Part shown: piece after piece, positions 9,555 through 17,824 of the stretch | Position numbering within the stretch: the first letter of the stretch is position 1 | Layout of the letters: the number at the start of each line of letters is the position of its first letter | From: Acidimicrobiales bacterium | GTDB lineage: Bacteria; Actinomycetota; Acidimicrobiia; Acidimicrobiales; Aldehydirespiratoraceae | Reading direction: 5' to 3' | DNA: 64,000 bases | Assembly: GCA_029263195.1 (NCBI GenBank) | Contig: JAJCXX010000016.1 | Coordinates: 1 to 64,000 of the forward strand | Notes under the pieces: model-generated | Told to the model about the DNA's origin: nothing | Seen by the model: the letters and a program-made list of their open reading frames with translations, nothing else | Databases searched by the model: none | Program-made: the position numbers and the translations under genes

Positions 9555-9838
9555 AGTTCGCTGATGCGATCGAGCAGATCGTTCTGTTCCTGCTCCAGTT
9601 CACGGATACGGGTCTGGGACCGTTCGCGGTGTCGGCGGAGTCGTTCGGCGTGGCGGTCGGCCTGACGATGCTCACGTTCGGCCAGCGGGGTCTCCGACAC
9701 GAGAGCCCGCAGACGGGCGTCGTCGGCCTCATCGGAGAGTTGCCGAGACTGGTGGTCGGATTCGCGAAGATCGTCGCGCAGCCCTCGGATCTGGCTGCTG
9801 ATTACGTTCAGACGGCGCTCGATCCTTGCCTTCTTCAT
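9551..9838 (-). CDS. Small coiled-coil protein, function unknown
   Basis: 95 residues, almost wholly charged helix: KKARIERRLNVISSQIRGL at the start, a middle with many His/Arg/Glu, and a C-terminal leucine heptad region (IRELEQEQNDLLDRISEL). No membrane segment or signal is seen. I do not recognise a family. Its TGA overlaps the ATG of the ANTAR regulator (ATGA), so it probably acts with it, for example as a dimerisation partner; this is inference. A TAGAGT element lies 6 nt before the ATG, suggesting a leaderless operon start here. Confidence 0.75.
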   Translation of the reverse strand: MKKARIERRLNVISSQIRGLRDDLRESDHQSRQLSDEADDARLRALVSETPLAEREHRQADRHAERLRRHRERSQTRIRELEQEQNDLLDRISEL

Positions 9839-9936
9839 CGAATCACTCTAGGTCCGACCACGAGGGGAACCATTCTTGTCTGCTCAGCTCGTTGGGCCGC
9901 GGTGTGATCGGTCCATGTCGATGGCAGAGTTCAGCG

Positions 9937-10407
9937 ATGTCCCGCGTGGCCGTAATCATCGCTGTGAGTGTCCTGTCGGTTTCCTGCGGTACCTCCGGCG
10001 GCTCGGCGACATGCCGCGAACTCCGTGAGTCGGAAGATCCGGCGTCGAACCTCCATGTGATCGATCCAGCCACGGCGGTCTTTCTCACCGACCCTCCCAC
10101 TTCGGGCCCTCACGTGTCCGGAGCGATCCCGGTCGGGGTCATCGAGGTCTCCCTCGATCCGGCCATTCAGGTGTCGATCCTCGAAAGCGGCGCCGCTCTG
10201 ATCCAATACGACGCGTCACTCGACTCCCATGCTGTCGACACGATCATCGCCCTGGCCCGACCCGGAGTCGTGATTGCACCGGGTGAGAATCTTCCCCAAC
10301 CGATAGTCGCCACCGCCTGGACCTGGAAGCTCACGTGCAGCGCCCCCGATGCCGCCATAGAACGATTCCTGGCCGAGCGAGTCGCCGAGGCCCCCGGCTC
10401 CGACTAA
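9937..10407 (+). CDS. DUF3105 lipoprotein
   Basis: 156 residues from the ATG at 9937; upstream in-frame starts only add unlikely sequence. A short hydrophobic signal ends in the lipobox LSVSC, so the protein is probably lipid-anchored outside the membrane. DUF3105 hallmarks are present: TDPPTSGPHVSG in the middle, ALIQYD, and the C-terminal IVATAWTWKLTC. The biochemical role of this family is not known. It diverges from the coiled-coil gene; the 98-bp gap shows no clear site. Confidence 0.8.
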   Translation: MSRVAVIIAVSVLSVSCGTSGGSATCRELRESEDPASNLHVIDPATAVFLTDPPTSGPHVSGAIPVGVIEVSLDPAIQVSILESGAALIQYDASLDSHAVDTIIALARPGVVIAPGENLPQPIVATAWTWKLTCSAPDAAIERFLAERVAEAPGSD

Positions 10408-10510
10408 CCCTTCGCCCCCCCAATCCCCAATCCAATCCGAAATCTGTGGCCGCTAGCGACAATCCTTGTGGGTGGGGCGCCCTGATTTCGGTGGGTGGGC
10501 GAGATTTCTT

Positions 10511-10565
10511 GGTCGGGACAGAATTTGAACCAGCGCGCTGTGAGCGCTCCTGGAGAGCGTGGTTG
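10511..10565 (-). other. Candidate decayed tRNA 3' end (possible att remnant)
   Basis: Read on the minus strand, this segment ends like a tRNA: a GGTTCAAAT T-loop, then TCTGTCCCGACCA. Aligned to the last 25 bases of the tRNA-Leu at 14351, it matches at about 18 positions, and most differences are C-to-T or G-to-A. The T-stem no longer pairs and no matching 5' acceptor strand exists nearby, so it is not a functional tRNA. Conserved tRNA bases explain part of the match. Confidence 0.35.
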
Positions 10566-10574
10566 ATCGCCGGC

Positions 10575-11186
10575 TCACCGGAAAAGGATGGCGACCGCAA
10601 AGGCGAGTATGACCAGATTGCCGAGAATGACCCCAGCTGTCTGCGCCCGTTCGCTGAGCCGGCCACCGGCCACGGCACCGATTCCGGCAAGGAGCGTCTG
10701 CCACGTCAACGACGCCAAGAACGCTCCAACCGTGAAGAGGACACCCTCGGAGGCCGACATTTCGTTGGCAACGCCAAGCCCAACTATCACGGCGGCGAAA
10801 TAGACGACGGTGGTCGGATTAATAATGGTGAGACCAACGAACCGAGCGTAGGTACGAGCCAACTCACCGCGGTCGGGAAATGAGATCACCACCGACTCCT
10901 GGTTCTTGCCAACTCGTCGTAAGCCAACCAAAGCAATAACAACCAGGACCGCCGCGCTAACGATTCGCAGCTGCTCTTCAACCGACTGGACCGGTCCGGC
11001 AAGCGAGGCGCCACCAATCACTGCCAGACCCGCATACATGAAATCGGCAGAGGCGGCGCCCGCACCGGCGAATAAGGCGCATCGAAACCCGCACCTGACG
11101 CCCACCTCGACGATGAGAACAGCGATGGCACCAACAGGAATAGCAATCGCGTACCCCGCCACCACCCCGGTGAGGAACGCATCCAT
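10575..11186 (-). CDS. LysE/RhtB-family amino-acid exporter
   Basis: 203 residues from the ATG at 11186, where the hydrophobic sequence begins (MDAFLTGVVAGYAIAIPVGA). About six membrane segments are visible. The family signatures are an N-terminal PVGA helix and the central FVGLTIINPTTVVYF segment. LysE/RhtB proteins export amino acids or similar small solutes; the substrate cannot be told here. Codon use is more AT-rich than in neighbours (ataatg, gcaata), in line with transfer. No strong ribosome-binding site is seen. Confidence 0.82.
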   Translation of the reverse strand: MDAFLTGVVAGYAIAIPVGAIAVLIVEVGVRCGFRCALFAGAGAASADFMYAGLAVIGGASLAGPVQSVEEQLRIVSAAVLVVIALVGLRRVGKNQESVVISFPDRGELARTYARFVGLTIINPTTVVYFAAVIVGLGVANEMSASEGVLFTVGAFLASLTWQTLLAGIGAVAGGRLSERAQTAGVILGNLVILAFAVAILFR

Positions 11187-11314
11187 GAGCAAGCGACCGT
11201 AACAGACACCTGGATGTGGGACCCGAAAATTCGGTCGTGTGGGTTGAGCAGGGCACATGGCCCCGGCTACCGGGGATGAGTCTCACAGGGCAATCGCCGC
11301 CGTGTCGAAACCGG

Positions 11315-11980
11315 TCAGCCTTCCCCTGTACGCACAAACCCTGACTCGTAGGCGGCGATCACGGCCTGGGTGCGGCCGTGGACCCCGAGCTTCGTGAGAA
11401 CAGATCCGACATGGCTCTTTGCCGTCTCGTGCCCGATGAACAGCTCGTCTGCGATCTCCCGGTTCGACTTTCCCCGGGCGACCAGTCGCAGTACCTGCCG
11501 CTCTCTGTCGGTCAGAAACTCGATGTTGGAGCGCAGGCGGTCGGCCTGCTCGCCGGCCGCTGTGTACTCCGCGACGAGGCGCCGCATCACCGGAGGGAAG
11601 AGGAGTGAATCGCCCGAAGCGATGACGCGGACCGCCTCCACGAGGTCCTCGGGCGAGGCCCGCTTGAGCAGGAAGCCGCTGGCGCCCACCCGCAGCGCCT
11701 CGAAGACGTATTCGTCGAGCTCGAAGGTCGTGAGCACGAGCACTCTCGGGGCCGCATCGCCCCCGGACACGATCTGCTCGGTGGCGGCCAGGCCGTCCAT
11801 GGTCGGCATCCTGATGTCCATGACGACGACGTCGGGGCTCAGCTCCGCGGCGAGTGCGACAGCGTCGCTCCCGTCCGCCGCCTCGCCGATGACTTCGAGG
11901 TCGTGCTCGCTGTTGAGTACAGCTCTGAGTCCCGCGCGAACCATGGCATCGTCGTCGGCGAGCAGCAGCTTCAGGTTCAT
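11315..11980 (-). CDS. NarL/LuxR-type response regulator
   Basis: 221 residues. The receiver domain has [13 protein letters not shown], phospho-Asp in [13 protein letters not shown], Thr in VLTTFE and Lys in GFLLKRASP. The C-terminal LuxR helix-turn-helix (about 150-215) shows [18 protein letters not shown] and the recognition helix [15 protein letters not shown]. It overlaps the histidine kinase stop by 4 nt (ATGA), so the two form a co-translated pair. The target genes are unknown; the kinase-regulator operon itself is the first candidate. Confidence 0.93.
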   Translation of the reverse strand: MNLKLLLADDDAMVRAGLRAVLNSEHDLEVIGEAADGSDAVALAAELSPDVVVMDIRMPTMDGLAATEQIVSGGDAAPRVLVLTTFELDEYVFEALRVGASGFLLKRASPEDLVEAVRVIASGDSLLFPPVMRRLVAEYTAAGEQADRLRSNIEFLTDRERQVLRLVARGKSNREIADELFIGHETAKSHVGSVLTKLGVHGRTQAVIAAYESGFVRTGEG

Positions 11981-13239
11981 CGGTCCGGGAATCGTACCCG
12001 GACGCCGTAGCCGCCTTCCGGGCGAGGCCCCAGGTCGACGTCGGCTCCGAACACGGCGGCCCGCTCCCGGATCCCGATCAGTCCCTGGCCGGCCCGGTCG
12101 GCCGGGGCGAGGTCGGTCGACCGGCCCTCATCGGTCACGTCGATGACCAGAGCATCCGTCTGATAGTCGATGCGGATCGTGGTCGGCGCGGCGGAGGCGT
12201 GCTTGAGGACGTTGGTCAACGCTTCCTGCACGATCCGGTATGCGGAGTTGTCCAGTCCTTGTGACAGCGGCCGTCGTTCGCCAGTGACCTCCAACGTCGC
12301 CACCAGCCCGGCGTCGCCCACCTCGCGCACCAGATCTGGGAGACGATCCAGTCCCGCGGGGGGTGCGGAGCCGCCGCCCTCGCCCTCTCTGAGCAGTCCC
12401 AGGATGTGATCGAGCTCCGCGAGCGCTCTGCGCCCGCTCACCTCGATGGTCTCGAGCGTGCCTCGGGCGAAGTCGGGATCGGAGTCGAACACCTTGCGAC
12501 CGGCCCCCGCCTGCACGGTCATCAGGGTCACGGTGTGACCGACCGCGTCGTGCAGTTCATGGGCCAGCTTGGTGCGCTCTTCCAGCACCGTCGTGCGGGC
12601 CTGAAGCGCCTGCTCTCGAGCGCTCGACGAAGGGCCGAGCAGCGCCGTACCGACGACTACGTGGATCCAGGCGAGTCCCCGCACGATGTGCGGTTGGACA
12701 GCGAGGAGTAGCAGGCCCGCGGGAAGGGCGAACCGCTCGTCGATGGAGTCGAGGAAGTGATTCTCGTCGAACACCTCGGCCCACTCCGCGAAGTCGAGGT
12801 CCAGGATGGCACCGACCCCGAGCCCGATGAGAGCGCCGCTCGTCGCCAAGAACGTGACCAGCACGACGAACACGAAGATCCCTGCCGGGAACCGAACGAG
12901 CAGCCAGAGCAGCGTCCGCCATGTCACCGCGTCGGTGAGTAGCAGCTTGGTCCGGTGCCACAGGGAGCCCTCACCGCGGATCGGCGTGAGTGGCTCGTCG
13001 ATCTCGACGTCGAGCAACCGACGCTGCAGGAGCCGCTCGAAACCACCCAGCGCCCGCCACGACAGGAGCATCCCGAGCAGGATGGGCACGCCGACCCCCA
13101 CGACCACGAGGCCGACGCCAACCAAGATGCCCGTGACCAGGAAGACGAAATACGCCAGCCCGAGCGGAAAGGCCAAGGCCAGATAGGCGAGCTGGGCATA
13201 CATCCGGGCGGACACCCACGGCGCGAAGAACGCTCGCAT
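11977..13239 (-). CDS. Sensor histidine kinase (PF13796-type sensor, HisKA_3)
   Basis: 420 residues starting at the ATG 13239, which shares one base with the preceding TGA (TGATG). The membrane sensor domain has about four segments ([35 protein letters not shown] and others). The dimerisation/phosphoacceptor motif [17 protein letters not shown] carries the His. The HATPase_c domain has [15 protein letters not shown] and [16 protein letters not shown]. Kinases of this type pair with NarL regulators, as here. The region is unusually GC-rich, which supports acquisition as a unit. Confidence 0.93.
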   Translation of the reverse strand: MRAFFAPWVSARMYAQLAYLALAFPLGLAYFVFLVTGILVGVGLVVVGVGVPILLGMLLSWRALGGFERLLQRRLLDVEIDEPLTPIRGEGSLWHRTKLLLTDAVTWRTLLWLLVRFPAGIFVFVVLVTFLATSGALIGLGVGAILDLDFAEWAEVFDENHFLDSIDERFALPAGLLLLAVQPHIVRGLAWIHVVVGTALLGPSSSAREQALQARTTVLEERTKLAHELHDAVGHTVTLMTVQAGAGRKVFDSDPDFARGTLETIEVSGRRALAELDHILGLLREGEGGGSAPPAGLDRLPDLVREVGDAGLVATLEVTGERRPLSQGLDNSAYRIVQEALTNVLKHASAAPTTIRIDYQTDALVIDVTDEGRSTDLAPADRAGQGLIGIRERAAVFGADVDLGPRPEGGYGVRVRFPDR

Positions 13240-13457
13240 CAGACGTTCTCCAGCTCGGCGCGCACGTCCGTACCGTACCGGTCGTGCCTCGGGTGTCGAG
13301 CGAGTGACCTGGCCTCCCAGCGAGAGCCCAGCTTCTCGACGCACGACAGCAGCACGTCCGCGATACCGCTCAGCAGTACCAGTGCTAGTACGGATGCGGT
13401 GAGGAGCACGGGGGCGGAAAGCCACGGGTCGATGAGTTTGGTGGTGAGGAAGTCCAT
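13239..13457 (-). CDS. Small single-span membrane protein coupled to the kinase
   Basis: 72 residues. One membrane segment (APVLLTASVLALVLLSGIA) is followed by a basic, probably cytosolic tail with the single Cys just after the span. Its TGA shares a base with the kinase ATG, so it is first in a three-gene operon and likely feeds into the sensor. I do not recognise a family. No good ribosome-binding site is visible. The upstream string contains a dyad, CACTGACACTGAGTG, near the start that could be a regulator site. Confidence 0.6.
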   Translation of the reverse strand: MDFLTTKLIDPWLSAPVLLTASVLALVLLSGIADVLLSCVEKLGSRWEARSLARHPRHDRYGTDVRAELENV

Positions 13458-13643
13458 GCACTCAGTGTCAGTGAACGGGCTGGCGGAGTCATCACGACCC
13501 CGGGGGTTTGATCGTCCCCCGAACGGGGGATTCGCGGCGAGCTTCGGTCGGAATCGCCAAACAAGTCGCGATGCTCGGCCGAACGTGAGCTTCAGCCGAC
13601 GTGTGGGAGGAATGCTCGTAACTCGTCTAGGAAGAGACCGGGT

Positions 13644-14251
13644 TCATCGAATCATCTCGATCAGCTCTACGCGGAACTCTCAGCGACGGGCGGCCGCAAG
13701 GGCGCTGGCCGTCTAGCGTCGACAGTGCGCGAAGTCCATGCTGTCATTCGCAAAGGGCTGGCCGACGCGCAACGCAAAGGACTTGTCCCGACAAACGTCG
13801 CTGATGCTGCCGATCCCCCATCGACCGCAGCAGCCCGACCCGCTGAGCGGAAGGTCTGGGACGCTGCGACCGGGTTTCGTCCAATCCGTTGGGAAGGCAT
13901 CCGCGTTCAGGACCGGCCTCTCGTGGTGCTAGCGATGTTGGGCGGGCTACGTCGCGGCGAGATTGCCGGGTAGTGACGCTTCCCGCGGAAGCGATCGCCG
14001 CACTCAACACGTACCGACGCGAGCAGGTTTCGTGGTTCATGGCGTCCGGCTCTCGGCCGGCCACGGACCGGATGATCGTCTCAGTCAAGACACTCGAGCC
14101 GATCACGCCGGAGGAATTGTCGCGGGCGTGGCGTCGTCTCGTGTCGGAGATCCTCGGCCATGCCGACCCGGGGTTCACATTGCGTGTGCATGCCCATTCT
14201 GACGACGAAAGAAAGCGGGCCGCGGCACGCACACTTGGCGCGATGGGATGA
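13644..14251 (+). pseudogene. Broken tyrosine recombinase/integrase
   Basis: Two reading frames carry successive integrase pieces. The first (about 13644-13973) reads HLDQLYAEL, then VREVHAVIRKGLADAQRKGL, then VVLAMLGGLRRGEIAG before a TAG. The second, in another frame from about 13970 to 14251, reads RVVTLPAEAIAALNTYRREQ and ends EILGHADPGFTLRVHAHSDD. The N-terminal domain, the WxDVDL region and the HDLRH catalytic box are missing, so at least one frameshift and two deletions have inactivated it. It lies 100 bp from the 3' end of tRNA-Leu, the usual site for such integrases. Confidence 0.85.
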
Positions 14252-14350
14252 TGCCCACCACGGCTGGTGTGTCATGGATGTGTCATGGCACCACGTACCG
14301 ATTCGCTCACCTGGTCGTGATTCGACGCGTCTGCGCAGGTCAAGAATTGT

Positions 14351-14434
14351 GCCCGGGGCGGGACTTGAACCCGCACGCTCGTGAAAGCAACGGATTTTGA
14401 GTCCGTCGTGTCTGCCAATTCCACCACCCGGGCC
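14351..14434 (-). tRNA. tRNA-Leu (anticodon CAA)
   Basis: 84 nt including discriminator A. The acceptor stem GCCCGGG pairs with CCCGGGC. The D-arm is typical (TGGTGGAATTGGCAGAC). The anticodon stem ACGGA/TCCGT closes the loop CTCAAAA, giving anticodon CAA. A long variable arm (GCTTTCACGAGC) marks it as class II, and the T-arm is GCGGG-TTCAAGT-CCCGC. CCA is not encoded. The genomic neighbour on the 3' side is the broken integrase. Confidence 0.97.
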
Positions 14435-14475
14435 GGATGTGTTCGCAGTGTCCGGCGCAGCGTAGCCTCTCTCCG

Positions 14476-14613
14476 ATGTTCCGAAACGTTCCGAAGACCC
14501 TCACCCGGCTTGTTGTGGTCGTGGCTGTTCTGGCCCTGATTCGCGAGTTGTCCATCCGGAAGAATTCGGAGGCGATGGTCGACTGGCCACGCCAAGGCGA
14601 TACCCACAACTGA
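14476..14613 (+). CDS. 45-residue single-span membrane protein
   Basis: A short open frame, MFRNVPKTLTRLVVVV and so on, with one hydrophobic helix (LVVVVAVLALI), a basic N-terminus, and a polar tail ending DWPRQGDTHN. TAGCCT sits 7 nt before the ATG and there is no Shine-Dalgarno, the same pattern as other starts in this window. Function unknown. It lies between tRNA-Leu and the fatty-acid operon. Confidence 0.5.
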   Translation: MFRNVPKTLTRLVVVVAVLALIRELSIRKNSEAMVDWPRQGDTHN

Positions 14614-14714
14614 TCTGAGTGACACATTCCACTCGCTTTACCGACTGGTAATGAAACCCTAGGCATCGTCGCCGGGTCACAATGACCAGAACAACAGCTC
14701 CGAGGGCCAACTGA

Positions 14715-15890
14715 ATGATCGCTTTCACATACCCGGGACAGGGTTCCCAGAAGCCTGGAATGGGTTCAGAATGGGCCGACCATCCCTCTTGGGAACTCGT
14801 TGAGGAGGCGTCGGAGGCTGCTGGTCGTGATGTCGCCAAGCTGCTTCTACACACCGACAAGGACGAACTCACCCTCACCCGCAATGCCCAGCTCTCCACC
14901 TTCGTCACCACGATGGTGGTGCTCGACGCGGTCGGCCGACTCGGTGTCGTGCCAACCGCTCATGCCGGCCACAGCCTCGGCGAGTACTCCGCTCTCACTG
15001 CCACTGGGGCGCTCGACTTCGCCGACGCGGTCGGCTTGGTAACCGAACGCGGCGATGCCATGCAGTCGGCCGCCGATCAACAAGAAGGCACCATGGCGGC
15101 CGTGCTCGGGCTCGACGACGACCAGGTCGACATCGCGTGCCAGAGGACCGCTGGTGAGGTATGGATCGCCAACTACAACGCTCCCGGCCAGGTAGTGATC
15201 GCCGGAATCCCCGAGGATGTCGACCGGGCCACGACCCTTGCCAAGAACCTCGGTGCGAAGCGGGCCATGAGATTTCCGGTCGGCGGGGCCTTCCACACAC
15301 CGCTGATGGCACCGGCACGCGACCGTATACGCAAGGCGATAGAGCAGATCGAGTTTCGGGCCCCTGAGCGTCCGATCTACGCCAACGTCGACGCCAGCGC
15401 CCACGACGACGCCGAGCCGTGGCCCGACCTTCTCACCGCTCAGCTTTGTTCGCCGGTCCGGTGGAAGCAGACTCTCCGACGTCTCGAGGCCGACGGACTG
15501 CGGACATTCGTCGAGATCGGCCCTGGCAACGTTCTTACCGGCCTCGCCAAACGCACCGTGGCCGATTGCAAGCGCATCTCCGTGTCGACTCCCAACGACC
15601 TCGATGGTCTCCTGGAGTTTCTTGCCAGCCAGCCTTCTCCAGCGCTGGGCCATCTCGAAGGTGAGCACCTGTTCGCGACCGAACGTCTGGTGGTTTCTCC
15701 GGCGGCAGGAGTGTTCGCTCCAACCACCGACTGCCAGGCCGGCACGACCATCGACGTCGGACACATTCTCGGACTGGTCGGGGCGCGCGAGGTCGTGAGT
15801 TCGTTCTCGGGCGAAGTGATCGGCGTGCTTGCCCTCGAAGGGGAACGAGTAAAGACCAACCAGCCGATCGCCTGGTTGCGGACGGCCTGA
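14715..15890 (+). CDS. fabD: Malonyl-CoA:ACP transacylase with extra C-terminal biotinyl/lipoyl-like domain
   Basis: 391 residues, against about 310 in ordinary FabD. It loads malonyl groups onto ACP for fatty-acid synthesis. The catalytic features are YPGQGSQKPGMG near the start, nucleophile Ser in AGHSLGEYSAL, Arg in VTERGDAMQ and His in GGAFHTPLM. Beyond residue 310 lies a beta-rich segment (VVSPAAGVFAP, DVGHILGLVG, SSFSGEVIGVLALEGERV) that resembles a biotin/lipoyl carrier fold but has no Lys at the usual turn. It is first of five tightly packed genes. The start has weak ribosome-binding signals; ATG 14715 places the conserved N-terminus correctly. Confidence 0.93.
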   Translation: MIAFTYPGQGSQKPGMGSEWADHPSWELVEEASEAAGRDVAKLLLHTDKDELTLTRNAQLSTFVTTMVVLDAVGRLGVVPTAHAGHSLGEYSALTATGALDFADAVGLVTERGDAMQSAADQQEGTMAAVLGLDDDQVDIACQRTAGEVWIANYNAPGQVVIAGIPEDVDRATTLAKNLGAKRAMRFPVGGAFHTPLMAPARDRIRKAIEQIEFRAPERPIYANVDASAHDDAEPWPDLLTAQLCSPVRWKQTLRRLEADGLRTFVEIGPGNVLTGLAKRTVADCKRISVSTPNDLDGLLEFLASQPSPALGHLEGEHLFATERLVVSPAAGVFAPTTDCQAGTTIDVGHILGLVGAREVVSSFSGEVIGVLALEGERVKTNQPIAWLRTA

Positions 15891-16810
15891 TGACCATTCG
15901 CATAGCCGGCATTGGCACATCGCTGCCCGAGAAGATCATCACCAACAACGACCTGGCGAAGTCGATCGACACCAGCGACGAGTGGATCAACGAACGCACC
16001 GGCATCCGTCGTCGGCATGTGGGCGGGGTCACGTCGCGGATGGCGATCGAGTCGGGACGGGTCGCCATGGCCGACGCCGGGGTTTCGCCCGACGACATCG
16101 ATCTCCTGATCTTGAGCACGACCACTCCCGATCAACGCTTCCCTGCTACCTCGGCAGTGGTTCAGTCGGGACTCGAACTCTCGTGCGGCGCCTTCGACGT
16201 CAACGCGGTCTGCGCCGGCTTTCTCTACGGATACGTCACCGCCTACGGGCTCATGTCCATCCCGGGAGGACCATCAACGGTGCTGTTGTGCGGCTCCGAC
16301 TCGTTGGCATCTCTCACCGACTGGACCGACCGGAGCACCGCGATCCTGTTCGGCGACGGTGCCGGTTCGGTGATACTCGAACGACACGAGCAAGGTGACC
16401 TGCTCGGCTGGGACCTCGGAGCCGACGGGAATCTGCAGTCGATCCTGTACTGCGATCACGGTGACTTCATCCAGATGGAAGGGCGTGAGGTGTTCAAGAA
16501 GGCGGTCCGGGCCGTCGTCGGCTCGGTCGACAAGGCCCTTTCCAATGCCGGTCTCACCGCCGATGACATCGACGTCTTCCTTCCCCATCAGGCCAACATC
16601 CGTATAATCGAAGCCATTGCCAACCGGGTTGGCATACCTATGGAAAAGACCCACAACGTCATAGCCGACACCGGCAACACATCCTCGGCCAGCATTCCGT
16701 TGGCCATGGCCAAAGCCCAGGCCAACGGGGTTCTCCAGCCGGGTGCAGTCGTCTGCATGACCGGCTTCGGCGGCGGCATGACCTGGGGCACCGCGGTGGT
16801 GAGATGGTGA
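15890..16810 (+). CDS. fabH: 3-oxoacyl-ACP synthase III
   Basis: 306 residues. It condenses an acyl-CoA starter with malonyl-ACP. The catalytic triad is in place: Cys in FDVNAVCAGFLYG, His in FLPHQANIRII and Asn in IADTGNTSSASIP. The N-terminal IGTSLPEKIITNNDLAK is typical. Its ATG shares a base with the fabD stop (TGATG), so the two are coupled. Confidence 0.96.
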   Translation: MTIRIAGIGTSLPEKIITNNDLAKSIDTSDEWINERTGIRRRHVGGVTSRMAIESGRVAMADAGVSPDDIDLLILSTTTPDQRFPATSAVVQSGLELSCGAFDVNAVCAGFLYGYVTAYGLMSIPGGPSTVLLCGSDSLASLTDWTDRSTAILFGDGAGSVILERHEQGDLLGWDLGADGNLQSILYCDHGDFIQMEGREVFKKAVRAVVGSVDKALSNAGLTADDIDVFLPHQANIRIIEAIANRVGIPMEKTHNVIADTGNTSSASIPLAMAKAQANGVLQPGAVVCMTGFGGGMTWGTAVVRW

Positions 16811-17517
16811 CCAGTCGCGTCGTTCTCATCACTGGCGGAAACCGCGGAATCGGACTCGCCACCGCTCGGCGATTTGCCGACGCCGGACACAAGGTCGCGA
16901 TCACCTCTCGTTCCGGCCAAGCCGACAACGCCACCGGGATGTCGGTTGTGAAATGCGATGTCACCGACACCGAGTCGGTCAACAACGCTGTCGGCGAGGC
17001 GGAGGATCTACTCGGGCCGATCGAGATCCTCGTGTCCAACGCCGGCATCACCGACGACGGGCTCGTTCTTCGCATGAAGGACGACGCCTTCACCAGTGTC
17101 GTCGACACCAACCTCACCGGCAGTTTTCGGGTGGCCCGACGGGTCGTCAAGTCGATGATGCGCGCCCGTTGGGGACGGATGATCTTCGTTTCGTCCGTGG
17201 TCGGTCTCGGTGGACAAGCCGGACAGGCCAACTACGCCGCGTCGAAGGCCGGCCTCATCGGATTGTCCCGATCGTTGGCCAAGGAATTTGCCAGTCGAAA
17301 CATCACGGTCAACGTGGTTGCACCGGGTCCGATCGAGACCGACATGCTGGCCGAGCTCAACGACGAGCAACGCAACGCGATGCTGTCCATGGTCCCGCTC
17401 GGCCGGCTGGGCGCCGCCGATGAGATCGCCGCAGCAATTCAGTTTCTCGCATCCGACGAGGCCGGCTTTGTGACCGGTAGCGTTCTTCCCGTCGATGGCG
17501 GCCTTTCGATGGGCTGA
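16804..17517 (+). CDS. fabG: 3-oxoacyl-ACP reductase
   Basis: 237-residue short-chain dehydrogenase carrying out the NADPH-dependent keto reduction of the cycle. The nucleotide-binding motif is TGGNRGIGLATA, the catalytic Ser lies in FVSSVVGLGGQ, and Tyr/Lys in YAASKAG. The C-terminus FVTGSVLPVDGGLSMG is standard. It overlaps fabH by 7 nt. A start at GTG 16807 is equally possible. Confidence 0.94.
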   Translation: MVTSRVVLITGGNRGIGLATARRFADAGHKVAITSRSGQADNATGMSVVKCDVTDTESVNNAVGEAEDLLGPIEILVSNAGITDDGLVLRMKDDAFTSVVDTNLTGSFRVARRVVKSMMRARWGRMIFVSSVVGLGGQAGQANYAASKAGLIGLSRSLAKEFASRNITVNVVAPGPIETDMLAELNDEQRNAMLSMVPLGRLGAADEIAAAIQFLASDEAGFVTGSVLPVDGGLSMG

Positions 17518-17551
17518 CCCAACCATCGAGCCAGACAAATCTGACAGACTT

Positions 17552-17571
17552 CGGGAAGCCCAAGCTTCCCG
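17552..17571 (+). other. mRNA hairpin between fabG and acpP
   Basis: A perfect 8-bp stem CGGGAAGC/GCTTCCCG closes a CCAA tetraloop. It lies 8 bases before the GGAGA ribosome-binding site of acpP. No T-run follows, so it is not a terminator. A role in mRNA processing or stability that raises ACP yield is inference. Confidence 0.6.
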
Positions 17572-17590
17572 CCGGAAATGGAGATATCAA

Positions 17591-17824
17591 GTGAGTGACG
17601 ACAACTTCGCACGATTCAAGAAGTGTGCCGTGGAGGTTCTCTCGGTTGAGGAATCAGCCGTCGTTCCAGAAGCAACATTCGAGTCCCTCGACGCCGACAG
17701 CCTCGACCTCGTCGAGCTGGTCATGGCGCTCGAGGAGGAATTCGATGTCACCGTGGAGGAAGAGGAGCTCGACGGCGTGACCACCATCAACGCCGCATTC
17801 GAACTCGTCACCTCGAAGCTCTGA
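17591..17824 (+). CDS. acpP: Acyl carrier protein
   Basis: 77 residues from the GTG at 17591, which has GGAGA 7 nt upstream. A longer reading back into fabG is rejected. It is strongly acidic, with helix II motif DADSLDLVELVMALEEEF, where the Ser takes the phosphopantetheine arm. It carries the growing acyl chain for the flanking enzymes. The stop shares a base with the fabF start. Confidence 0.96.
   Translation: MSDDNFARFKKCAVEVLSVEESAVVPEATFESLDADSLDLVELVMALEEEFDVTVEEEELDGVTTINAAFELVTSKL

Larger units (their letters stand above)
10511..14350. mobile_element. Candidate remnant of an element integrated at tRNA-Leu(CAA)
   Basis: The layout fits a tRNA-targeting integrative element: intact tRNA-Leu on the minus strand, a broken tyrosine integrase directly beyond its 3' end, foreign-looking cargo (LysE exporter with lower GC, a very GC-rich two-component system), and a tRNA-3'-like string at the far end. 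The end points are tentative, since the putative att copy has diverged. Confidence 0.35.

Noticed and set aside
10511-10590. Functional tRNA gene ending GGTTCAAAT...CCGACCA
   Set aside because: The T-stem does not pair and no complementary acceptor 5' strand lies within 100 bp.
13461-13643. Further gene in the stretch before the integrase remnant
   Set aside because: No frame has a start with protein-like composition; the stretch seems to be non-coding or eroded.
17552-17571. Terminator between fabG and acpP
   Set aside because: No T-run follows the stem on either strand and the operon clearly continues.
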